A stretch of 36,061 nucleotides of DNA from JBCDCE01 sp039182515 (GTDB lineage Bacteria > Pseudomonadota > Alphaproteobacteria > Rhodobacterales > Rhodobacteraceae), in assembly GCA_039182515.1 (NCBI GenBank), contig JBCDCE010000041.1, forward strand, positions 1-36,061, read 5' to 3'. Numbering within the stretch: the stretch's first letter is position 1; each line of letters starts with the position of its first letter. Below, in pieces: positions 14,510 through 21,364 of this stretch. The notes under the pieces were generated by a model. The model did no database searches, was not told the origin of the DNA, and saw only the letters and a list, made by a program, of their open reading frames with translations. The translations under genes and the position numbers were made by a program.

Positions 14510-15910
14510 TCAGACGTTGGGGTAGCAGAAGCTATCGGTAGAGCAGTCTCCGCCTTCAAGCCGGATCTGGTGACTGCGGTAGCCTTCCGGGAACTCCACC
14601 CAGAAATCCGGATCGAGCGCAAAGCTGCCATCTTCGCCAACGGTGGCTTTTACCATCGCAGCGCCACGCTCGCCTGGGTAGAACTGGTCGTCCCAAGTCG
14701 AATAGAGTGAGTTTGTCCAATAGACCGATTTGCCGCTGCGGCTGATTTCCACCATTTGCGGGCCGTAGCCGAAGTCCTTGCCATTTGGATGCTTGTGCTT
14801 GGTGACAATGCCGCCCAGCTCCACCTTGCCATTGAGCACAGGGTTCATGGGATCAGACACATCGTATTGGTGCATCTCTCCTTGGCCCCAGCAGGCCACA
14901 TAGAGGTATTTGTCGTCCAGGCTCAGATCGATGTCTGTCACCAAGGCGGGTACGGCTGAGAAGCCTTTGAGCAAGGGCGGAAGGTCGTCCGGATCGGCTG
15001 GTACAGGCGGGATTGTGATGGTCTTTTTGGCTTCAAAGGTTCCGTCGTCCTTTTGCCACCAGGTGAAGATCGCGCCTTCGAGATTGGTCGTATCCACAAC
15101 CACGCCCACAAAGCCGTGGCTCTTGGCCGGATCATGGGCAGGACGGATTTCCAAGGCCATTTGGTGGTTTTCGCCCAGATCAATCGTCTGCACGTTCTTA
15201 CGCGCACGCAGATCCCAGAAGTGGATTGAGTGCCCATATTTGTTCGAAAGCAGATCTTCCGGCACCACGCCGTTCTCAAACTGTGGCGGCAAGCACCATT
15301 CAGAAGACACCATGTAATTGCGCGGCATATTCCACCAGAAATCATAGTGCTTGTCTTGCGCACCGCGATCCATCTCATACCGGCCCAGGATCTCGAAGGT
15401 TTCACAATCTAAGATGAAGATGCCGGGAGGGCCATCGGTGCCGTCCTCGCCGCCTCCACCCAGGGTAGAGACATAAATGCCTTCAGGACCGCAGTGGATC
15501 GTATGGGGGCGCGAATAGCCCGTCTTTTCAAAAACCTCTTCCGGCTCAATGATCTTATGGATCTTCGCTTTGAGCGGTTCTTTCACATCAATAATATAGA
15601 TGCGGCTGGAGCGGATGCCGGGAATGATCAAATAGCGACGCTCCAAAAAGGCATGGCCTGACAGGGGCGAGAGGGAAGACGAGCAAGCGTTCCACCCAAA
15701 ATGGTGAAACTCATCGCCTTTGTTGGGCATGATCACCTGATGCACGATCTGACCATAGGTCTTTGAGCTGGGATCCACATCAACAACAGCCAAACCATCG
15801 GGCTGGCTAAAATCAGGGCTCAGCATCAAGGTGAAAGCCAAGGTCTCAGCCGGGGCTTCCATGGCCATTTTGGGTGACGGATAAAATGTTGGATCGGGTC
15901 TTAAATTCAT
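14510..15910 (-). CDS. Selenium-binding protein SBP56 family (methanethiol oxidase-like)
   Basis: 466 aa from ATG 15910, chosen for the GGAGGAA ~5 bases upstream; an upstream in-frame start lacks one. Matches human SELENBP1 and bacterial MtoX over its length: YGQIVHQVIMPNKGDEFHH (52-70), FGWNACSS, SSRIYIIDV, EWCLPPQFENG, TDIDLSLDDKYLYVACWGQG, SLYSTWDDQFYP and the C-terminal GGDCSTDSFCY. No signal peptide, so predicted cytoplasmic. Family members with shown activity convert methanethiol to formaldehyde, hydrogen sulfide and hydrogen peroxide. This is relevant for roseobacters, which make methanethiol from DMSP. The Cys that binds selenium in the human protein (Cys57) is Gly53 here. Activity is inferred, family membership is firm. 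Confidence 0.9.
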   Translation of the reverse strand: MNLRPDPTFYPSPKMAMEAPAETLAFTLMLSPDFSQPDGLAVVDVDPSSKTYGQIVHQVIMPNKGDEFHHFGWNACSSSLSPLSGHAFLERRYLIIPGIRSSRIYIIDVKEPLKAKIHKIIEPEEVFEKTGYSRPHTIHCGPEGIYVSTLGGGGEDGTDGPPGIFILDCETFEILGRYEMDRGAQDKHYDFWWNMPRNYMVSSEWCLPPQFENGVVPEDLLSNKYGHSIHFWDLRARKNVQTIDLGENHQMALEIRPAHDPAKSHGFVGVVVDTTNLEGAIFTWWQKDDGTFEAKKTITIPPVPADPDDLPPLLKGFSAVPALVTDIDLSLDDKYLYVACWGQGEMHQYDVSDPMNPVLNGKVELGGIVTKHKHPNGKDFGYGPQMVEISRSGKSVYWTNSLYSTWDDQFYPGERGAAMVKATVGEDGSFALDPDFWVEFPEGYRSHQIRLEGGDCSTDSFCYPNV

Positions 15911-16042
15911 TTGTTCCTCCTCAGGTGCGCCGATTTTTGTTGGCGTCATCGTCACCCTGGCGCGGCTCAACTGGATCCGTCAAGCATCTTATGCTTTGAA
16001 GTATATGCTGGACGCGGGCCTTGAGGCGGGTAAACCAAGCAC
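15911..16042. promoter_or_regulatory. Divergent promoter spacer, SBP56 gene and DMT gene
   Basis: 132 bp between the start codons of the SBP56-like gene (minus) and the DMT transporter gene (plus). It must hold both promoters. I see the ribosome-binding site for SBP56 but no confident -35/-10 pair or operator palindrome. Confidence 0.4.
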
Positions 16043-16954
16043 ATGCCTCTTTGGATACTTGCAACCGTCTTTGCCGCGTTTTTCCAAAACGCGCGCTTCA
16101 TGCTGCAGCGCCATCTCAAAGCGACCCAGCTCAGCACGGGCGGGGCAACCTTTGCGCGGTTTCTCTTTGGTGCGCCGCTCGCAGCGCTGGGCTTGGCTCT
16201 CTACGCCTGGATCACACAAGAAACCATACCAGCCCTCAGCCCCAAGTTTTGGGCCTTTGCTGCAGCAGGGGGGGTGTCGCAGATCGTTGCAACAGGCTTT
16301 GTCGTGGCCCTTTTGGCGCAGCGCAATTTCACCGTCGGTATAGCCCTCAAAAAGTCCGAAGTGATCCTGACAGCCTTGGTGGGGCTGGTGCTCTTGGGCG
16401 AAGGCCTAGCCCCTTTGGGAATTATAGGCGTTGCGATTGGCTTTGTGGGGGTGATCCTGCTGTCGGACCCTCCCAAGTCGGCCAGCAAGCTGCCCTGGCG
16501 CAAGCGGATCTTTAACGCGGCTTCCGGCTATGGGCTGGGCTCAGGCCTTCTCTTTGGGATCTCCGCCACAGGCTACAGGGGTGCCACGCTTGAGCTTGCC
16601 TCAAGTGATCCGATCTTTCGCGCGCTGGTGACCTTAGCAATTGTCACGGCTCTGCAAACCCTGGCCATGAGCCTCTATCTGCGCTGGCGCGAAGGGGGCG
16701 AGATTACCCGCGTTTTGGCCTCTTGGCGGATATCGAGCCTGGTGGGCCTCACCTCGATCTTGGGCAGCTTTGGCTGGTTTACAGCCTTTGCCGTGCAAAA
16801 CGCGGGCCTTGTCAAAGCTTTAGGTCAGGTGGAGCTGATCTTCACCTTCCTAGGCTCCTATTTCATCTTCAAAGAACGCAGCTCAACGCGCGAGCTCATC
16901 GGCATCGCACTACTGGTCGTGTCGATCCTCGCAATCATTGCTGCAGGTCGGTAA
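16043..16954 (+). CDS. EamA/DMT-family membrane transporter
   Basis: 303 aa, about ten membrane helices in two EamA-like repeats (~5-140 and ~165-300). Repeat 1 ends AVIL-type GFVGVILLSD; repeat 2 ends with GQVELIFTFLGSYFIFKERS followed by ELIGIALLVVSILAIIA, the usual DMT C-terminal signature. The family exports or imports small metabolites such as amino acids; the substrate cannot be read from sequence. The start ATG 16043 has no strong ribosome-binding site. Stands alone, divergent from the SBP56 gene and convergent with the GNAT gene. Confidence 0.85.
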   Translation: MPLWILATVFAAFFQNARFMLQRHLKATQLSTGGATFARFLFGAPLAALGLALYAWITQETIPALSPKFWAFAAAGGVSQIVATGFVVALLAQRNFTVGIALKKSEVILTALVGLVLLGEGLAPLGIIGVAIGFVGVILLSDPPKSASKLPWRKRIFNAASGYGLGSGLLFGISATGYRGATLELASSDPIFRALVTLAIVTALQTLAMSLYLRWREGGEITRVLASWRISSLVGLTSILGSFGWFTAFAVQNAGLVKALGQVELIFTFLGSYFIFKERSSTRELIGIALLVVSILAIIAAGR

Positions 16955-16963
16955 GCGTCAGAC

Positions 16964-16990
16964 CTTTTCCTGGTGATAAATACTCAAATC
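16964..16990. repeat. Second copy of the AAATACTCAAAT extragenic element
   Basis: TTTTCCTGGT, then GATAAATACTCAAATC, closely matching 8430-8455 (TTTTCTTGGT, then CTAAATACTCAAATT). As at the first site it sits between two convergent genes (DMT plus, GNAT minus). It is followed by an A-run and GGGG near 17005 just past the GNAT stop, which on the minus strand would read as C-rich then T-rich. Confidence 0.55.
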
Positions 16991-17015
16991 CTGCCCACTC
17001 AACCAAAAAAAGGGG

Positions 17016-17297
17016 TTAAACAGAAAAAATGTCGGCCCAGTCAGGATGTCTGCGGCGCTGCGCATTCACATAAGGACAAAGGGGTACCACCTTAAACCCT
17101 TCTGCGCGGGCACGCTCCACAAGGTGCTTCATAAGCTGGCCTGCGATCCCTTGGCCTTCGAGTGCTTTAGGCACCCCAGTGTGATCCACAATGCGCAAGC
17201 CAGGGGACGCAATCGAAAACCCCATTTCGGCCTGGCCAGCCTCTGTCTCAAGCACGTAGCGCCCCTGCGATCCGTTAATCTCTTCGGTAATTGTCAT
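17016..17297 (-). CDS. Small GNAT-type N-acetyltransferase (YjdJ/NATD1-like)
   Basis: 93 aa, a whole minimal GNAT domain. MGFSIASPGLRIVDHTGVP, then ALEGQGIAGQLMKHLVERAR (acetyl-CoA loop of the G-x-G-x-A type), then VVPLCPYVNAQRRRHPDW, a hallmark of the COG2388 group. Cytoplasmic; acetyl acceptor unknown. The ATG at 17297 overlaps the stop of the upstream membrane-protein gene by 4 bp, so it is the last gene of the CoA-transferase operon. Confidence 0.88.
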   Translation of the reverse strand: MTITEEINGSQGRYVLETEAGQAEMGFSIASPGLRIVDHTGVPKALEGQGIAGQLMKHLVERARAEGFKVVPLCPYVNAQRRRHPDWADIFSV

Positions 17298-17818
17298 CCA
17301 CCTACTCCAGAATTGCGCGCCCCAAGGGTCAAAACCCGCAAAGCGCGGCCTGTGAAACTGCCCGAACAGGCGCCGATTAGCCCCGCAAACACCACGGTGA
17401 AAAGCGACGTGGCCTGCGCCTCAGGCGCCACGGCTTCCAACACGCCATTCACAAAGTTGGAAAAGAAGATGACCATCAAGATCACAAGCGTGATCCGTTC
17501 GCCTTTCAGGGACAAGCGCCACCTCTCTTTGGCGAGGATCAAACGATCTTGCCAGCGAAACGCCAGACCTAGGCCCAGTGCATAAGCCAAGCCAAAGACG
17601 ATCCAATTTAAGGGCGCATGTGCCAAGGCTTGTATCCCGCCGATCGCCGTCAGGCCAAAAAGCGGATAAAAAATGTAAGGCACCACTGAGGTTTTGCGCG
17701 GTCTCATGGACATCACGCCAATGGCGACAAGCACAAAGAAAATTGGCCAGACCCAAACAGGCGCGTTTTGCCAAATCCCGATCAGGATTTGCCGGGCCAC
17801 CTCCATCGCCATTTCCAT
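17294..17818 (-). CDS. Small membrane protein of unknown function (DUF6622-like)
   Basis: 174 aa with about five hydrophobic segments: ~15-38, ~46-66, ~68-86, ~107-128 and ~136-158. The N-terminus IWQNAPVWVWPIFFVLVAIG, with a conserved Pro-x-W-V-W pattern before the first helix, resembles small DUF6622-type membrane proteins, but I hold that assignment loosely. It begins 9 bp past the scoB stop and overlaps the GNAT start, so it is part of that operon; no functional link to ketoacid metabolism is evident. Start fixed at ATG 17818; a second ATG two codons on is equally possible. Confidence 0.7.
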   Translation of the reverse strand: MEMAMEVARQILIGIWQNAPVWVWPIFFVLVAIGVMSMRPRKTSVVPYIFYPLFGLTAIGGIQALAHAPLNWIVFGLAYALGLGLAFRWQDRLILAKERWRLSLKGERITLVILMVIFFSNFVNGVLEAVAPEAQATSLFTVVFAGLIGACSGSFTGRALRVLTLGARNSGVGG

Positions 17819-17827
17819 CTCTTGGAC

Positions 17828-18454
17828 CTAAACCAAGGTTGCGTCCGTGGCGGCGCGGATCTCGTCCTCCGTGACGCCCTCAGCGGTCTCCACGATCTTT
17901 AAACCACCGTCCACCACATCCAGCACGCCCAAGTTCGTGATAATCCGATCAACCACACCTTTGCCCGTGAGCGGCAAGGTGCACGCTTTGAGGACCTTCG
18001 TCTCCCCGCGCTTGTTGGTGTGATCCATCACCACTACCACACGGCCTACGCCTGCGACCAAATCCATCGCGCCGCCCATGCCTTTGACGAGCTTGCCTGG
18101 GATCATCCAGTTCGCCAAATCGCCGTTTTCGGCCACTTCCATTGCCCCCAAGATCGCCATGGCGATCTTGCCGCCCCGGATCATGCCGAAGCTTGTGGCA
18201 CTGTCGAAATAAGCCGTCTGTGGCAGCTCCGTAATCGTCTGCTTGCCCGCATTGATCAGATCGGCATCAACAGCATCATCAGTGGGGAAGGGGCCCATAC
18301 CCAACATACCGTTCTCGGATTGCAGCGTCACTTCCACGCCCTCGGGGATGTAATTCGACACAAGCGTCGGAATGCCAATCCCGAGGTTCACATAAGTGCC
18401 GTCCTCGAGCTCTTGCGCGGCCCGCGCCGCCATTTGATTGCGATCCCAAGGCAT
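17828..18454 (-). CDS. scoB: 3-oxoacid CoA-transferase subunit B
   Basis: 208 aa. Family I CoA-transferase beta subunit: DGTYVNLGIGIPTLVSNYIP, then LQSENGMLGMGPFP with Glu47 as the catalytic residue that carries the covalent CoA thioester, then GGKIAMAILGAMEV and NWMIPGKLVKGMGGAMDLV. Together with subunit A it moves CoA from succinyl-CoA to acetoacetate or a related 3-oxoacid in the cytoplasm, feeding ketone bodies or branched-chain products to acetyl-CoA. Its ATG shares a base with the scoA stop (TAATG). Substrate is probably acetoacetate but 3-oxoadipate is not excluded, since atoDA, scoAB and pcaIJ are close relatives. Confidence 0.92.
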   Translation of the reverse strand: MPWDRNQMAARAAQELEDGTYVNLGIGIPTLVSNYIPEGVEVTLQSENGMLGMGPFPTDDAVDADLINAGKQTITELPQTAYFDSATSFGMIRGGKIAMAILGAMEVAENGDLANWMIPGKLVKGMGGAMDLVAGVGRVVVVMDHTNKRGETKVLKACTLPLTGKGVVDRIITNLGVLDVVDGGLKIVETAEGVTEDEIRAATDATLV

Positions 18455-19167
18455 TAGGCAGCCCTCACTGTGCGTTGTTCAATGCGTTTTTCATGCTCGC
18501 CTTGAATGAGGCGGTGCACATAGATCCCAGGCAGGTGAATGAGGTCAGGATCAAGCGAGCCAGCTGGCACGATCTCTTCTACTTCCAATACGCAGGTTTT
18601 GCCGCACATGGCGGCTGGCGGGTTAAAGTTGCGCGCGGTTTTGCGGAAAATCGCATTGCCGGTCTCATCCGCTTTCCAGGCTTTTACGATCGACAGATCA
18701 GCAAAAAGGCCTGTTTCCATGATATAGGTCTCATCGGCACCGTCTGGGCCAGTGGGGAAGGTTTTGTGCTCCTTGCCGTCCGCAATCACCGTGCCAACAC
18801 CGGTTTTGGTGTAAAAGCCAGGGATACCGCAGCCAGCAGAGCGCATGCGTTCGGCCAAAGTGCCTTGCGGGTTAAACTCTAGCTCTAATTCACCAGAGAG
18901 ATATTGCTGCATGAAAGTGTCGTTCTCGCCCACATAAGAGGAGATCATCTTCTTGACCTGACGGGTCTGCAGCAAAATCCCGATGCCGAAGTCATCCACG
19001 CCCGCATTGTTCGACGCAAAGGTCAGGTTTTGCGTGCCAGCTTCTTTAATCGCCTGCAGCAAAAGCTCCGGGATCCCGCAGAGGCCAAACCCGCCAGCGG
19101 CAATGAACATGCCGTCGTGCAGCAAGCCGTCCAAAGCCTCCGCTGCGCTTCCATAGACCTTTTTCAT
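18454..19167 (-). CDS. scoA: 3-oxoacid CoA-transferase subunit A
   Basis: 237 aa from ATG 19167, which has AGGGA ~6 bases upstream. Alpha-subunit blocks: HDGMFIAAGGFGLCGIPELL, LTFASNNAGVDDFGIG, ISSYVGENDTFMQQYLSGE, LEFNPQGTLAERMRSAGCG, GIPGFYTKTGVGT, and the GNAIFRKTARNFNPP loop. It forms an A2B2 enzyme with the next gene. First gene of a four-gene run scoA-scoB-membrane protein-GNAT. Confidence 0.93.
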   Translation of the reverse strand: MKKVYGSAAEALDGLLHDGMFIAAGGFGLCGIPELLLQAIKEAGTQNLTFASNNAGVDDFGIGILLQTRQVKKMISSYVGENDTFMQQYLSGELELEFNPQGTLAERMRSAGCGIPGFYTKTGVGTVIADGKEHKTFPTGPDGADETYIMETGLFADLSIVKAWKADETGNAIFRKTARNFNPPAAMCGKTCVLEVEEIVPAGSLDPDLIHLPGIYVHRLIQGEHEKRIEQRTVRAA

Positions 19168-19255
19168 CTCGGTCCCTCTCACCAGTTATGCTGTCTTGCA
19201 GCGTAACTGGTAGAAGGCCGACGTAAAGTCAATTCGTGAGCAAAGGGGGAGAAGC

Positions 19256-21262
19256 TTATTCTGGCCGGATCGTAAGGTGATCAATAATCGTGACCCCATC
19301 CGAGCCGCCTGAGCGGTGGAAGGTGAGCGCTGGATTGGCGGCAGTGGTCTCCGGCACACGCAAGGTCACGTTGAAATTACGCCAGTCAGGTGTAACCGTT
19401 GCGATGCCCATACCGCGGTTCACGGGGCCGTAAGCCAAGCGTGCAGTCTCCCCCAAAATGGAGCGCGCGCGGAAACTCACTTCATAGGTTTTACCAGGTT
19501 CCAGAGCGTATCCTTTCAAGCTGGCCGAAGACCCAGCGGGCACATTGAGCCCAAAATAACTGCGTCCGGGCCGCTCAAATTCGCGGAAGTCGCCATCCGC
19601 TGTGAAAAGCGCATGTTGGGCTTTGGAGCCTGTCCACATGTCCCGCTCGTCAATGGCTGCAAAATTCAAGGACCTGGCTGTTTTGATGATAGAAATCGAA
19701 CGGATCAAAAGCGCAGGGGTGCCATCCACACCTTCAAAAGCGAGTCGGGGTTTGTCACAGGCGATCTTAATATCCTGGCCCATGAGCAGCCGAAAGTTGA
19801 ACGGCCGTGGGTTTTTGGGAATGCTGAAGGACACAAGGCTGTCAGACGTGCCCGGGCAGACAGCCCGCAGATTAAACGCGCCACCGCCTGAGGGATCAGA
19901 CGTAGAAACAGCGGCCTCAACCGTCACCCGGTAATCGCCGCGCTCGACGTTGTTCATCTCGGGCTTGATTTGCAAATGGTCCACTTTGGTAAACACCATA
20001 TGGCGTTCTCCCGTGACCTCGGGCGGCGTGTAGCGCATTTGCTGATCGTTAGAGCGCCCGTTCACGGGTGTTTTGATCGCGCGATTGATCGGCACGATGC
20101 CAGTGACCGGCTCGCCATTTCGCAAAAGTTCCCAGCGCGCGGCGGTGAGGGGATCGGTGAAGGAAAAGAAGTGGTGCGGCTGGCGCCAGTTCCAGGCCAT
20201 GGTCTCGGCCACCACGTCGTAAACCATGTCGTTGTTGCGGTCCGTCAGCGCAAGGTTGGACATCTGGGTGATGTCTTTGCAGTTGGTGAGCACGTCGATG
20301 TCTTTGCCGGTGCCTTTTTCTTGGTAGCGCAAAAGTGTGGGCACGCGATCTGGCACGGCGCGCCCTCGCTCCAAATAGGTCTCCACAATCATCCGGTCGC
20401 CTTCAGGAAGGCCCTGCCCAAATGTGCCGCGCATGGTCATGGCGGTGCGCAGAGATGAATTGCCAGTGGCCAAGGGGCCGATCACAACCCGGTGGGAAGA
20501 TTGCGAAAATTGTAAGCTGCCCGAGGCCCCAGGTGCCGAGAAGAGGTTGGTTTCAACCGCTTGGCCGTCGAGACTGTTTTCAACGCCGTTGGCGTTTGGC
20601 TCTTTGGAGCAGTTTACATAGTTTGGCCCTGCCCACCGGTTCAAGACACCAAGCTTGGTCACTTCGCCTTCGGAATAAAGCGTGCTGCGCCCTTGATTGG
20701 ACAAAACCGGATCATTCGTGACGGGGTTGCGCCAGACCGAATAGACCTTTTGCCCTTCACGCACCGGTGCTCTATCGGGGATGGCATAGCCATATTGCAC
20801 GCCGCCCGGATACTCCCTGGCGCTCGTCAAACGATCTGTAGGTGCGTCGCGCAACGCGTCTGGCCGACAATCCCACAGGGCAAAGTCCGCGCTGGAGCTG
20901 TGAAAGCCAGAGGCCAAAAACCGTTGACAGGGTGTTCTAGAGATCGTGGCTGGGTAATTCAGCATAATGCGATCTCGGTAGGCCTCCATCCAAAAGCCCC
21001 TAAAGGCGTTGTCGCCACAATGCGCGGCTGTGATCATCACGTAAGGCGCGATCCAAGTGGACGAGCAGGGGGACTGGCCAACGGTATGCGCATTGCGCAC
21101 CAAAGAGCCGTTTTCGGCGGTGTAGTAGTCTGTGATGGCCTCGACGCGGTTGGGCACGAAGTTGGTGATTGCTCCGATGCCGAGAAAGGAGCGATTTTGT
21201 GCGCTGAGCGGCGTCATGGTCAGGCCGATGATCCCCGCTGCGCTGATGAATGTTCGCAGCAT
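19256..21262 (-). CDS. Secreted trypsin-like serine protease with C-terminal carbohydrate-binding-like domain
   Basis: 668 aa from ATG 21262. Signal peptide (1-21, TPLSA-QN). The chymotrypsin fold covers ~55-260: CSSTWIAPYVMITAAHCGDN gives His81 and a Cys66-Cys82 disulfide, SADFALWDCRP gives Asp126, and APGASGSLQF gives Ser247 in GASGS instead of the usual GDSGG. The middle (~300-530) is beta-rich and unassigned. The last ~130 residues (FGLNVPAGSSASLKGYALEP, GKTYEVSFRARS, DWRNFNVTLRVP) resemble a CBM4/9-type jelly roll. Exported to the periplasm or medium. It lies downstream of the GH9 gene on the same strand, 102 bp away past a strong hairpin. Confidence 0.8.
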   Translation of the reverse strand: MLRTFISAAGIIGLTMTPLSAQNRSFLGIGAITNFVPNRVEAITDYYTAENGSLVRNAHTVGQSPCSSTWIAPYVMITAAHCGDNAFRGFWMEAYRDRIMLNYPATISRTPCQRFLASGFHSSSADFALWDCRPDALRDAPTDRLTSAREYPGGVQYGYAIPDRAPVREGQKVYSVWRNPVTNDPVLSNQGRSTLYSEGEVTKLGVLNRWAGPNYVNCSKEPNANGVENSLDGQAVETNLFSAPGASGSLQFSQSSHRVVIGPLATGNSSLRTAMTMRGTFGQGLPEGDRMIVETYLERGRAVPDRVPTLLRYQEKGTGKDIDVLTNCKDITQMSNLALTDRNNDMVYDVVAETMAWNWRQPHHFFSFTDPLTAARWELLRNGEPVTGIVPINRAIKTPVNGRSNDQQMRYTPPEVTGERHMVFTKVDHLQIKPEMNNVERGDYRVTVEAAVSTSDPSGGGAFNLRAVCPGTSDSLVSFSIPKNPRPFNFRLLMGQDIKIACDKPRLAFEGVDGTPALLIRSISIIKTARSLNFAAIDERDMWTGSKAQHALFTADGDFREFERPGRSYFGLNVPAGSSASLKGYALEPGKTYEVSFRARSILGETARLAYGPVNRGMGIATVTPDWRNFNVTLRVPETTAANPALTFHRSGGSDGVTIIDHLTIRPE

Positions 21263-21311
21263 ATGAAATTCCAATGTGTTGATAATACGAAAGGAATTTA
21301 ACAAGCAGGTT

Positions 21312-21353
21312 GGGCTGCGGCCATTCCGGTTTTCCGGACTTTCGCCGCAGCCC
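21312..21353. terminator. Two-tier hairpin between the GH9 and protease genes
   Basis: Outer stem GGGCTGCGGC/GCCGCAGCCC (10 perfect pairs) enclosing an inner TCCGG-TTTT-CCGGA hairpin, 11 bp past the GH9 stop on the minus strand. No T tract follows. It is a likely terminator or RNA-stability element for the long GH9 transcript. Confidence 0.6.
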
Positions 21354-21364
21354 CAGTTTGGACC

